Part shown: piece by piece, positions 52,856 through 64,000 of the stretch
How the letters are laid out: each line of letters begins with the position of its first letter
How positions within the stretch are numbered: position 1 is the first letter of the stretch
Assembly (NCBI GenBank): GCA_965178125.1
Contig: OZ237754.1
Coordinates: 310,001-374,000, forward strand
Direction of reading: 5' to 3'
Length of the DNA: 64,000 nt
From: Bilabrum cf. latius
Lineage: Eukaryota > Bigyra: Bicosoecida > Bigyra > Bicosoecida
Position numbers and translations under genes: made by a program
The notes under the pieces: generated by a model
Databases searched by the model: none
The model's input: only the letters and a program-made list of their open reading frames with translations
Told to the model about the DNA's origin: nothing

Positions 52856-54212
52856 ATGGATTCCAAGAGAATGTTGTCAGGATCGTCTGTTGCAGCGATG
52901 ATGAACCCTCGAAGAGCTGAGCAGCAGAGGCGACGCAAGGCTCGTGAGAAATCGGCACAGTTTCACTTGGCGGCCGTTTACACAATTTCGTTGTGGGAAG
53001 CGCTTGAATTAGTCGTTATTGAAGCATACATGCCGTACACACCGATACAATTACCATGCAGGTCTTGGGAAGGATGATGGAAGCCGCGACTTTGTTCGAT
53101 CGAACGCAAGGGCCGCTCAAGAGATTGCTCGCCGCCGTGAAGAGGCGTTGCGTGCCCGCGCTGCGGCTAAAGAGCGCGAAGAACACTCAGGCAGATGGAA
53201 GATGGATAAATTCAAAGACGTCCAGCCCAAGTTGGGACGCAAAGGCCTTAAGTCTGGGGCTAGCAGACATTCCCCAGCAGAGGCGAGAGACTAGCAGTCG
53301 CCCAAGCCCTTCCTTCACCGCGCCTCAAAGTCTGGAGCCGAGATCGAAAGCTCCCCACCCCCTGCCAGGTATGAAAGACCCGTGTCATCTCCCAGAAAGC
53401 CCGGCGTTCCTCGGGCGGGCGACGCGCTCCCTGCCCCGAAGAGGCCGCAGCGAGACATCATCCGTGAGAACGCGGTCGGGACCATCCGCGGGGAAGCAGC
53501 AGCGCTGGCTCCCTCGGCACGGGCGCGCGCGGCCGCAGCCCGCAGGACAGCACCAAATCAGTCCCGCGGTGGATTCGGAGAGGTGCCCGAGTACCTCAAG
53601 GCGAGGCAGCACCGGTGGGCGAGGGAGTAGGCCGAGGCCGAGATGGCGCTGGGTGACCCTGGGTGCCCCGAGGGGATGAGGAAGGTGCCCGACGGTGAGA
53701 GGAGAGAGACCCTGGAGCTGCTGCGGGTGCGCCTTGGAGAAGCGCAGGGAGACCTGGCCAGGGCGCCGCGCGGCGCCGACTCGATCTCGGCTCGGAGGTT
53801 CCGCAAGGGGCTCGAGGATCGGATCGAGGAGCTGGAGGAGGCCATCGCCGTGTTCTCCAAGAAGGACGTGCTGGTGGAAGACCCGGAATCGAAAGGAAGG
53901 GAGGGGGAGGAAGCGCGCCGCCGGCCGCTGGAAGCGGTCAGGAAGGGGGCAAGAGGCGCGCGAGGATCCGGTGGTGCCGGTGCCGGGGGCCGCACGGCAG
54001 GGAAGGGTGGGCGGGAGGTGCAGCCGCGGGTTCCCTCCCACCGGGTCGGTGCAGTCGGCCGGCGGGCGGGCGCAGGTGGCGCCAGTGGCCCCGCGCGAGG
54101 GGTTCGGCGGGGTGCTCGCGGCGGGCGGTCGCGAGCCGCCGAGGATAAAGAGGAAGAAGAGGAGGAAGATTTTGGGCCTGTGATCTCCAACGTTCCGGCG
54201 GGGGTGTTTTAA
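52856..54212 (+). CDS. ENKUR: Enkurin-domain axonemal protein
   Basis: The second exon (from about 53060) to TAA 54210-54212 is certain. The first exon begins at ATG 52856 (MDSKRMLSGSSVAAMMNPRR), but the exact donor is unresolved; the acceptor is probably ccatgcag before GTCTTGG. Seen: GSRDFVRSNARAAQEIARRR, matching the enkurin lead motif of the type DFIxxNA; a Pro/Ser-rich middle; then the enkurin domain: GFGEVPEYLKARQHRWARE-TAG-AEAEMALGDPG, GMRKVPDGERRETLELLRVR, RKGLEDRIEELEEAIAVFSK. The TAG lies inside the domain's first helix, where Gln is natural. Enkurin proteins are microtubule inner proteins or calmodulin-binding adaptors of cilia. An unusual Gly/Arg-rich and acidic tail of about 120 residues follows. 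The TAA end shows UAA is still a stop. Confidence 0.85.
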
Positions 54213-54344
54213 TTGTCTTGCAACTCGCATAATGTTGATCGGCGGAGCAGCTTAGCTGCAGTTGCACTTCGAATCACAAGATCCGAGTCGATCGCTGCGA
54301 CATCGAATGATGAAAACACATTGCCACACGCTTCCGACGCAGTC

Positions 54345-57071
54345 ATGAAGCCATTTTACATTATCAGTGTCGTATTGTTCGCTATGCTTGCACTGCCTCG
54401 CACGGCAGTGTCTATTTCGCCATCTGATGCTCCGCGGTACTTGGCGGTCAAGCGGCGCGGCTTTGTATTTGGAGCTGGAGAATTTGGGCCCGCGTCTATA
54501 AGCCTTGATGGCCCAACCTCACGCGATGCCATGGAGGCATTTGTAAATGCTACGAGCGCGACTCATGTTCGACTCCTTTTTAGTGTCTACATGTCCAACG
54601 AGTCTTCAACGGACGTGTACGCAAAGCCTGCCGGTTCTACCAGGCTGCTGCCCGGATCACCTTTTCGGACCGCATCCCCCGACGAACTTCAGTAGGTCGT
54701 ATCACATGCGGTAAACAAGGGCGTGGAAGTGACTGTTTCCCCGGTGATGGACTACGACTGGGACCTGCTCCAGTCGCGATACAGCGATCCAGCTCTCAGT
54801 ACACAGCGCATCGGCAGTCTTTTTTCGGCAGATGAATGGAAGACATGGTTTGAGAGTTACACGGCCGCAATTACCCCGTTCCTAACTCAAGCGGCAGCGG
54901 CTGGCGCAACTGCCGCGGTGGTGGGATCAGGCCTCGACGCTGCGTTCACCGCGCAGCCGAAGGCCTGGCTGCAGCTGTGCGACCAGATGCAGCAGCACTT
55001 CGAGCAGGTGTCGATTGCCGCAGGCCCTGAATCGTTTGGAATCCTTCCTGCCTCCTTCTGGGACAACGAGGCCATCAGCTACGTGGGACTGGCGGCGTGG
55101 TACGGCTTCCCCAACGTGACCAAGAGCAGCTCACTTGCGGACGAGCTGAGGGACGGCTGGAACGCCCAGGTCATTCCGCAGGTGGAAAAGGTGCTTCAGA
55201 GCATGCAGTCGAACAAGCAGGTAGTCGTTCTGGAGTACGGGGTGCAGTCGCGGCCGAACGCGTTCCAGACCCCCCGCGGCTCCAGGCGCCCGGACGAGCC
55301 AGACTGTTCAGGGTGGCTAGAATGCTACGACATGGACGCACAGGCCGCGGCATACGAGGGATTCTTCCGCGCACTCGCGCCGAAGGAGTGGTTTGGTGGC
55401 GTGTACTGGTGGCTAGTCAGGGCGGATCCATCGGCAGGAGGTACCAGCGACGCCAGCTACACCCCCATGGGCAAGCCAGCCGCTGCCGTGCTGCGCAGAT
55501 GGTACGGCATGGGCAGCAGCGTGGGGCTCAGGCGAGGAGACGCGAGTGCTCTTCCTGGGGGCATGGAGCTGGTGAATTGGCAGGGCACCCGGGCCAACAC
55601 GAGCGGGGTCGAAGCTGAAGCACGGCCAGGTGCGGATGACGCAGGGGCCGGTCAATTCCCAACGCTTCTAGACGAAGCAGCACCAGGCACCACGTCCATT
55701 GTGCGCGCCCACCAGAGGGCTATCTCAGCCGCAGCTGCCGGCCGGGACGACGCCCGCCTGCCTGCCGGCTTGAGGATGCGCAACGACAGCATCAACGGGT
55801 TCGTGTTCGGAGGGGCCGCCGAGTGGTCCTCGCCTGCGTGGAGGTATGACAGCGCGGGGACTGCGGAGAGCCTCCAGATGGCACGAGCCACGGGCGCGAA
55901 CGCCGTGGAGATCATCGTCCAGTGATTCTGTGAGCAGCGTAGATCCAGTGCTTGTTGACCCGCCCTTGACTGCCTAGACCTCCCAGCTAGCGAGAGGCGA
56001 GAGCAGCCGCGTGCGCACTCCCATGCCTCGCTGGAACGCAACGATGCATGCCACGGCCCTCCTTTTCAGCTCTAATGCAATTGCTCCGAACCCCTCGCAG
56101 ACAGGAACAACAACGACACGCTCCTGTACCGAGTTGACAGGCAGGGCTCTACACTCAGGACGGCCACAGCCGCGGAGCTGATCGTTGCTATCCGGGCAGC
56201 CAAGCAGGCGGGACTCCGGGTCACGCTCACTCCGATGATCGACCCGGACTACGACCAGCCGGGCAACTGCAGGCAGTGCAAGTCTCCGCCGGGCCCGGGG
56301 TGGAGGGGGACAGTGGGCGTGTCCTGGGGGACGGATTGCGGCGCTGGCACGCCTTGGGCGCAGTGGTGGAGCACGTACGCTCACGACGTGATATTGCCGT
56401 ATGCCCGGCTGTGCGAGTCGGCGGGGTGCGACGGGTACGTGCTTAGCCACGAGCTGCAGCAGGCGGTGCAGGTGTGTCCTGAGCGGTGGGGCCAGTTGAC
56501 AAAGGACGTGAGGTCGGTGTTCAGCGGAGAGCTCACACACGCGTTCAACGGGCCGATCATCACAGAGTACGATCCCAAGACGATGCAGTGGGTTAAAGAG
56601 CTCGACTACGTGGGGGTCGACTGCTACTATGGTCTGAACCTGGACAAGAAGGGCATCCCCGACCTGCCGTGGCAGAACTACAGCACGGCGCTCGTGAGAG
56701 ATGCCTGGAAAGAATGGGCCGTCAAGCTGGGAGATCTTGCGGCGTCCACGGGTCTGCCGATCGTGTGCACGGAGATCGGCGGGCAGTCCAGGGGTTGGGG
56801 GTACATCGGGCCCGCCTCTAAGCTCGGGATCGATCAGCAGCCTGGCAGACTGGACTGCTCCCGGTGGGCGGAGTGCTTCTCGGAGGGCCTTCAGGCCATC
56901 TATTACCGCGGGATGTTCGAGGAGCTGTACTCGCACGACTGGTTCAGGGGCTTCTTCCTGTGGCTGTGGAGGGCCGACCCCACGGCGGGGGGCCTCAGCG
57001 ACGAGTCCTTCGTGCCGCAGGGGAAACCGGCCACTCTGCAAGTGCTTGCTGATTTCTGGAAACAAGCGTGA
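54345..57071 (+). CDS. Secreted double-domain glycoside hydrolase, GH113-like
   Basis: Exons 54345-55921 and 56105-57071 (183-bp intron, phase 2) give 847 aa, TGA. A signal peptide is present (MKPFYIISVVLFAMLALPRT). Two tandem TIM-barrel domains follow. Both end with the same motif: GGVYWWLVRADPSAGGTSDA, SYTPMGKPAAAVLRRWYG and GFFLWLWRADPTAGGLSDES, FVPQGKPA, typical of GH113-type endo-mannanases. Domain 2 has ANAVEIIV at the start, MIDPDYDQP, the likely acid/base Glu in GYVLSHELQQAV and the nucleophile Glu in PIVCTEIGGQS. Domain 1 keeps the nucleophile-type VVLEYGVQS but has VVGSGLDAAF where the acid/base Glu should be. One TAG (54693-54695) falls in domain 1. It probably degrades mannan-like polysaccharide outside the cell; exact specificity is not shown. 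Confidence 0.8.
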
Positions 57072-58076
57072 TTGGTCTGCATCATAGATCGCTTCGCTGC
57101 CACACAACATCAAGAAGTGCTATGCTTCCAAACCGATACGCTGCCGCACTCCAGCAGCACACCACCAATCGGCGCACTGCTTGAGCTCCAGTACGGGCGT
57201 GATACTTGTTAGCTATTCGGATGCAAGCGGTGGTTGGAACTGAACTCAATCACCACTTTTGTCCGGTATCTGCTAAATGCCGTCCGGTATGCGATGGCTG
57301 CCAATCGCAGACTACCTGGTGCACTAAGGTTCGTCTGAGCCGCTCTCCCTCGAATCAACCGATGATACTACCTGCGTGCAATTGATGACGAACTGCTCGA
57401 ATGTAGCAGCCGCCAGCTACCCATACCACGCATGCAATCGCAAGCGGTCAGTCTTTGCCGAAGTATTCCTTTGCAGCAGCCTATACATCGTCCGGGCGTT
57501 TCTCCAGCAGATACTTGGTAAACCCCTGCATCATTGCAGCAACTTCTGGATGATTTCTCAGATATTTCTCATTCGAGATCGATAATTCTACCTGCAGCGC
57601 TGACTGAAACGGCTAGATTTAAAATAGTCTTCCAAGTGTACCAAAAATGACCACAAGCGTGGCTTGATTGACCCACTTTCTTCTTATTCAACAGATCTTG
57701 CTAATCCTTCGACAGTACGGTCTCCCGCACATCCATGTTGCGATAGTTTGGCTCCGACTTCCGCAGAGACGCATTGCGTGGTGTGACTACTACAGGCTAG
57801 CCGGTTGGGGTGTGTCCCTCTGTTAGCCGCTTGCTGGACCTCTTTGGTTATCCAGCGGGCTGTACTAGGGGTTGCACATAGCTTCTTAGCAACAGTTAAC
57901 CCATAACTGTGCCCCGTTCTTCCCACGGTGGCTACTTATGTGCTAGTAGCGGCCTCTGCGACCACGGCGCCTCGATGCTGCGATCCGTTCGGCGCCCGGT
58001 TCCGTTGCTGCAACTGTTGGGACTCCTCGAGCAGCTGGTGCCACAGCACCAGTGCGCCAGGTAGTGCAAGCCAAGT
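57072..58076. other. No confident gene
   Basis: Intergenic, moderately AT-rich, with only short frames. The frame of the next gene stays open back to a TAA at 57897, including an ATG at 57975, so its 5' end could begin there. Confidence 0.5.
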
Positions 58077-61000
58077 ATGAGCACTCGCATTTATTTCCGA
58101 TCCGCTGCGAGCGAGACAGTAGTCTCTGGAACTCACCAGTCGAAGTGGCAAGGTGAAGCTGCATGTGTAGGTGCAGACGCCCGTCAAGGGTAGGAGCTGG
58201 CCAGGACTGGCGATGGGACAGTCGAGGCCATAACTGCAGAAATGCAAGGGCAAGGATCTATATACGTCCAGCCCAAGTCCCACGCGACCATTCAGCAAGT
58301 GGCACGCAGGCTAACTCGATTGCAGCCAACGGAAGCTGCAGCTGAGGCTCGCCGAACTGCAAGGGCGTCAGCTTCAGCGCACCAAGACAGCCGGGAAGCA
58401 CCAGCTGATTATTTATTTCCGGCAACGGCTACTATTGCGAGGCGAAATCAGCTGGGTCGATAGGTTTAGTCTCCGGTAGCAGCACCGCAGCTGCCCCGGC
58501 ACTCGTAGCATTCTGAACGTGGGTTTGTTGCTGTTGGAGCGTTTGGTAGGGCAGGAGATGAGGCATTCAGGCGGGGTATCTGGAATAAATTTGTTCACAG
58601 CGGGCGGAGGTCAGGTTACGCCTCTGACGCTAATATCGGGCATGGCGCCGGCGTAATCTTGGGTGCTTGGAGCTGCTGCCGAAACGTGAATCCAGGTGCG
58701 GTTGGGTGCGTTGAACTGCCAGCAAAACGGGCAAAGTAGTTGGCCGGATTGCTGCAGTGTCGCCGATGCGGGCTCTGGTACGATCCGATGGATGCCACGT
58801 CTGGAAAGCGAGCAGTTTGCATGTACCACCCCCGCGAGCCCGTCTCGAGGCGGTCCCACGGAGCCCCTTTCGGGGACGCTCGATTCCCTTGCTGCGGAGC
58901 AGTCGGCTTTGCGCATTCCAAGTACGCGAGCGAAACCGGGGGCAAGCCCTCTGCCTGGCTGGGTGTGCCTCTCACACCCGCGATGTGGGGCTGCAGGCAG
59001 GCCCCAGCTCACGTACCAGTAGCACCTCTGATGGAGGCTGGGGGCCCGCTGGATCCAATGAAAGGGCCATCCTCCCGCGCAAAAGCATCGAACGGCAGCG
59101 AAACCTGGGCGCTTGCGCAGGTAGTGACCTCCAGCCAGCTCTTTGCGATGGCAAAGCGCAGCCCTAGCAGTGGAAACGAGGCCCCCGCTGCTGGCAGCAA
59201 CAGGAGTCCTCTGGTCAAGCGCGGCAAGAAGCAACCACGTGGCTCGAATCAAGTCATTATTGACCCAGAAGCACGAAAACAGCGCCCGCCTAACAGCAAT
59301 GCAGCTCGCAGCACCGCTGTGGCGGACAAGGACGCACTCAGGAGGCTCTGCAGGGTGACGCTGTCGGCCCGTGCCATGGAGGAGTCATCTTCTCCGGAGG
59401 AGGCCAGGGCGGCTGCGTGGCACGGAGTGCTAGACGTATGTGGTGAAGGTTCTGTCGTGGCGGTCTGGCGAGAACCCAGTGCGGAATATGTACCGGACGT
59501 GCTAGGTGCAGCTGTGGATGGGCTGGGCGGCGGGCTGTTCGGGTTCGGTGGAGACACTGCAGGGGGCCCAGCTGCAGGCGGGCTGTCAGGGGCTGGCCTG
59601 GTGTCGTCGTGTCTCTCTGATTTGCTGCCCTCGCTGGGTGACCGTGTTTCCAGGGAGGACCGCACATTGCTAGAGAGTGCAAAGGAACAAGACAGCATGG
59701 ATGCCGGTGAAGTCGGCATGGCCAGCGGTGGAGCAGTCAGCGAATAGCCTTCAGAACACACTGACACGGCTGATTCTGCAGATCTGAGCTTGTCCCAAAG
59801 CCATGCTGGACGCACACCCTTGCCAAGTGCAGCCCAGAGCGACTCTGAGGCGTGGAGGGCGCAGGTCAGGAGAAGGTGCAAGCCGAGTTGGGACCCGAGC
59901 AGCGAGCCCTCGCAGCGCAACCGGGGACAGGAAGCGTCGCACGGTGCTTTGAGCCTGGAGACTAGCGGCAATGCGGGGACATCTTCGCCCGCCGTGAATG
60001 CCATCGTGTCATCCCCTGCGTGTTGGCTCGTGGAGCTGTCCAAGGGGGAGCACTTGGACCTTCTGCTGGATGCGTGTGAAGCGGACGCAGGGAGAGATGG
60101 ACCAATCGCAAGCGTTGAAGTAGCTACGAGGGCAACGGATGCGGCGGTGTTCGTGCGTTTGGTGCAGCGAAACCGACCAAAATCGGATCGTTCCGACGAA
60201 ATCGACATCAAGCCCACTGCGGTGGGTGGGTGGCTCGTGGCCAGCGAGGTCACAACGGTAGACGATCTAGCGGCGCAACTGTGCGACCGCTTGGCATGGG
60301 GCGGCTCTAGGTCGAAACGAGGCGGTGCTGCTTTCGTTGGTGCTGGAGACATGGCCAGAATTCGCCAATCATCGGCCTCGTTCAGTCTGCCCGGTGAGAT
60401 CGTGGAGCGGGTAGCGTTTGCTGGGGTGCAGCCGCCGCGAGGAGCACCAGTGATAAACAAGGAATCTAGCAGCCTTGGGCCCATTGGGGGGAGGCCGGAG
60501 CAGAATGCAGACGATGAGCGCGGCGCCGCCCCAGTTGACCCTGTTGCCGAGTCGGGGAGCAGCAGCACCGTTCGATTTCATCCGGGAATGTGGAATGCAG
60601 CCGCACGTATACGGCAAGTGCTTAAGGTTGGCACGGCAGAGGTGCCTCAGGTCACCAGGGGAATCAAGCCGTTCGCTTCACCGGCCATGGCAGCTCTCGC
60701 AGCAGAGCCTGCCATCCCGGCAGATCGCCCGGACGCTGCCGTTGCTGCCGGTGTAGACGGCATTGGGTTGCTGCACGAAGACGACCACATTCGAGGGACG
60801 GCAGCTCACATTGCAGCGCGCATGATGGGCGTGCCTGCCAAGCCCGCACCGGTACCCACGCCGGAGGCTCCGGCCCGCCCGGGCTCCCCGCGATACGTGC
60901 CCAGTCCCAGAGCGCCTGCGCCCAGACTGTCGAAGGACCCCAAAGTGCCGGTGTTGCGCGCAGCTCGGCCAGCCGCACCGCCAGGTGGTCCGCAACGGCT

Positions 61001-64000
61001 CGTCACACCCCGTGTGCCGGCTCTCCCATCCAGCAAGGCGCAGACGCCGCGTCGCGCAGCACCGAAGTCCTCACCAAGGCCAGAAGTTGCTGCAGAGATC
61101 GTGTTTCCTGCGACGTTCCGCCCCCCTGGTGTAGTTGCAGGCATCGGCAATGGATTTGGAGACTGGCGTGAGTTTCTTCCTTTGCCATCTGAGCTGGTCA
61201 ATGCTGCTGCACTAGCACCCGATCCATCAGAGCTCGGGCACGAGGTGATACAGGTGCCCAAACCACTATGTGAGGCCACAGCACCAACAGCGCAGCCGCG
61301 GGGCGTACCCATGGAGTGGCTCGCTGCGAAAACCATGGCAATTTCCAGGCAGCTGCCGCCGCCTCCTCTGCCGATCGCGCCGTTCATGACCTCAAAGTCG
61401 CAATCAGTTGTGGGCAAGGCGGCCGCAGCGCCGCGATTCGCTGGCCCTGGCAGCGGGGGAACTGACGGGTCCCGGATGCTGGATGCTGGGGCCGCCAGGC
61501 TGGAGCTGACTGTGCGTGATTTGGCCACTGCCACGCTGCCCCGTATGCAGCCGAAGCAAGCGCCACCATTGCTGGCTCGGAGTGTGATTGCAGCGGGCCC
61601 CACGGTGCTGCGAGAGGTGCTCATGGTAATGCAGCAGCACGCCGGGAGTGGGCCGCGAGTGGCGGCAGTGCAGTCCATGGCAACCGCAAGCACTCTCAGC
61701 AGTGGCAGTCACTTGAGCCCTAGGGTAGCCAAACCACGAAATTCTCTTGAAAACAAGGAAATCACGGGAAAGAACTAGTCGATTGAGAGCAAGAAGATCG
61801 CCCAGCAGCTCCTACCAGTGGCTGGAAACCCCGCAGCCCAAGAGGCTGTCGCCAATGCGCTGCTCCTGCTGGAACAAGGAGACGTGCCCGGCACTCGACG
61901 CGTCCTCCTCGGACTCGCAGGCGCCATTCACCAGCTGACTAGGGGCAGGCGGGACCTGCAGTTTGGCGAGGCGGGCCTGGCTGACGCGATCCAGCGAGGA
62001 TCCAAGAGCCGAGGTGGGCGCACTGCTGGGCTGCAAGTACCGTTCGGACGGTCTGGTCGGATGGAGCTCAGGGGTCCTCTGCCACGATGGGTGGGCGCGC
62101 CGCATCGTGCCGGACTCAACGATCTGCCGTGCGTGCTGTGGCTATCGGGTGCCAGGGTGGCTCCGATGATCATGCCGCTCGGTGCGCGGCCCGCAGCAGA
62201 GGCGAGGAAAGCCACAAGTCTGATGGCGCTGCCTGCGAGACTCCCTGTCGACGATGGTCACAGGCTGCGGCGGGTCTATCCGGCACTCGAGTTTGACGTT
62301 GTCAACACGGCCTCCAAGCCTGTCAAGCTGAGTGCACTGCAGCACCTGGCGGAGGCAGACCAGGCACTTGACTTGCATCGGCGCAGAGCCTACGGATATA
62401 GGCTGTATCTGCCGCCCCGATTTGGCACTAGCATCGATCTGCCCCCTCGCAGCATTACCACGATCACAGCCATTACGGCTGATCCGAACTTCTACAGCAA
62501 GTGCATGATGGCGCGTGTGTCATTGCATTGGCGAGATCCCTCAGGGGACGAGATGGACGCCCTGTACAGCGGGCCCAGGAAGAAATGGTTCCCGCACGAT
62601 CCTCCTGGCCTCCCAAAGCCGGGATCATCGCGAGCGGAGCCGTTCAGGAGAGTAGCCACGCTGCCGCCGCCCCCACCAGAGGCCTAGCCCTGGGCCACGA
62701 GCACGGCGGGTCGACGAACTGCCCAGTGGGCGCGCGACTCGGAGAACGCGCTGGCGACAGGGACCCCTGCCAGCCTTGACCCCACCTCTGGGGTTCGAGA
62801 GGCCGCCAGCGCACCCGGCAGTAGCGGTGATTGGGGTGCTCCCCGGTTCACGAACGGCAGGGCGACGGGTCGCACGCATGAACCGGTCGGCCTTCGTGTG
62901 ACTGCCAAGGACAGGTCGGCAGCATACCGGCCTCGCATGTCCGCAGCCGAGAGAGAAGAAGCCGAAGAGGCTGCTCGTGCGCAGAAGAAGAGAGAGACGC
63001 AGCGGTTAGCACATCATGGGGATGGTGTCTTTGCAGCTGCGGCTGCGGCATCAAGGGGGGCATCCGACCGGATCCTGGCTCCAACGCCTTTCCAAGCGCC
63101 CTGGCAGTCCAGAAGCAAGCGAGCCTCCTCCATGCGAGCACGGTCTGCCGGCAGGTTACGAGCAGTGGACGCCACCTCGCAGTCGAGTCGGCATCGACCA
63201 GGCAGCCCGATCCGTGCTGTGCGTCAGTTTGGTTACGGCAGCACAGAGAGTGAAGAAGATGACCATGACATGGTGGCTGCCACGCAACGGCCGTTCTCAT
63301 AGACGCAGTCTGGGTCAGCCGCGCGAAACGCTCTCGTAGGCAGCGATGGAATCAGCAGTGGGGGCTCGGGCGAAGCATCGTCTGGGTCGAATCGTTCAAG
63401 GCCTCGGCCGCAGAGTGCGCGGATCAGGAGGGGCCGAGACCGGCATGCCTCCCATGCGCAGCCTGCGCAGTCACGTGGTCGACAGAGGCCGCAGTCTGCT
63501 GCGGTGGCACGGCGGCAGCGACACGATTTGCCCCCCACGGATGCAGCATGGGCTGCAGACGCTGGTGATGCTACCTTTGGAGGCCTGGTGGAAGAGGAGA
63601 GCGGCAGCTTGCCAGAAGTAGTCGGTGCCCATGAGTTGGGCAGTCACCAAGATGGCCGATTCGAGGAAGCCATGGCCATCGCGATCCTGGCAGGGAAGGG
63701 CAAGGACGGAGCGGGGGGCAGGCCACCGAGTGCTTCCACCAAGACAATCACCACGGCGGGGGGTGGAAGGCACCGCGGGCGCACACCAGCCGCAAGTCCG
63801 ATGGTGCCGCCATCAACAGCCGCTCAAAGACGTCGCCCCTAGTCTGCCCGAGTGCGATCTCGCCGCCTGGTGGATTCGCACGAGTCCAACGCTGCGGGCA
63901 GAGATGCAGGGAACGAGTTCACAGCACGAGGTGGTTATCCAACCAGCAGAGGGGCTAGATCTAGTGGCCGTCGTCCAAGGAGCAGCATGTCTGGCCCGTC
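58077..64000 (+). CDS. Very large zinc-binding protein, 3' end beyond the window
   Basis: One frame from ATG 58077 (A at -3; alternative ATG 57975) is open to the window end: over 1,970 codons with ten TAGs (about 58188, 58461, 58467, 58506, 58737, 59745, 61776, 62685, 63298, 63838) and no TAA or TGA. Residues about 140-320 hold two Cys/His modules: FRRGIWNKFVHSGRR...GAWSCCRNVNPGAVGCV, then LLQCRRCGLWYDPMDATSGK, RAVCMYHPREP and DARFPCCGAVGFAHS. The pattern CxxC...CxxHP...CCG resembles CHORD-like or related protist zinc modules, but I cannot name it. The remainder is Pro/Ala/Ser-rich, with one more folded-looking part near residues 1,250-1,530 (YPALEFDVVNTASKPVKLSA; YGYRLYLPPRFGTSIDLPPR). The TAG at 58737 lies between the two zinc modules (PAKRAK-TAG-LAGLLQC), so translation must pass it. 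Function unknown. Confidence 0.65.

Noticed and set aside
1-64000. UAG as pyrrolysine or as occasional stop-codon readthrough
   Set aside because: TAG appears in unrelated genes at ordinary and Gln-conserved positions, many times per gene, with no methylamine genes and no special context.
1-64000. TAG interruptions as pseudogene decay or sequencing error
   Set aside because: Decay or error would also give TAA, TGA and frameshifts. Here the frames of 15 genes are broken by TAG alone while conserved motifs remain intact.

Overview
This is nuclear DNA from a GC-rich, free-living, ciliated or flagellated microbial eukaryote. The evidence is spliceosomal GT-AG introns of about 90-180 bp, an ABCA transporter, a TBL1-type LisH/WD40 protein, a CEP164-like distal-appendage protein with an N-terminal WW domain, an enkurin-family axonemal protein, and separate tryptophan synthase alpha and argininosuccinate lyase genes. 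I cannot name the species or supergroup.

The main result is a changed genetic code. Nearly every gene is broken up by in-frame TAG, yet the same frame continues as the same protein until a TGA or TAA. I count about 72 in-frame TAG codons in 15 genes; none of these reading frames contains TAA or TGA before its end. Three TAGs fall where the family normally has glutamine: the Q-loop of ABCA NBD2, the LisH region of TBL1, and the Gln-Pro of the ASNSD1 glutaminase domain. Others sit beside Q runs. UAG therefore reads as Gln, with TGA (most genes) and TAA (TrpA, enkurin, one ankyrin gene) as stops. All gene models below use that code, and several are much longer than a standard-code reading would give.

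Layout: 1-894 (-) partial membrane protein; 983-2032 (+) coiled coil; 2215-3810 (+) ASL; 4024-4410 and 6448-7550 (-) ankyrin genes; 9267-12260 (+) ankyrin-like protein; 12600-14897 (+) fatty-acid-hydroxylase-type membrane protein; 15156-16078 (-) TrpA, divergent from 16265-21094 (+) CEP164-like; 21220-24057 (-) ASNSD1-like; 24291-25291 (-) VIT1/CCC1; 25704-27595 (+) TBL1-like; 27721-41963 (-) ABCA transporter; 43696-45210 (-) TFIIS-like; 45382-46527 (-) mitochondrial-type NAD-kinase homologue, divergent from 46838-52342 (+) giant coiled-coil/disordered protein; 52366-52641 (-) small protein, divergent from 52856-54212 (+) enkurin; 54345-57071 (+) secreted double-domain glycosidase; 58077-64000+ (+) large zinc-binding protein, cut by the window end.

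The ABCA gene carries two introns of 5.9 kb and 0.8 kb, 89 bp apart, whose first 86 bp and last 150 bp are identical. This looks like introner-type or duplicated introns. The larger one has absorbed a decayed reverse-transcriptase element, two blocks of a 107-bp repeat and a 3.1-kb array of a 112-bp repeat. Genes are dense, often divergent, and several shared promoters carry a GTTGC(G/A)ACC motif; two of them share a 29-bp identical block.
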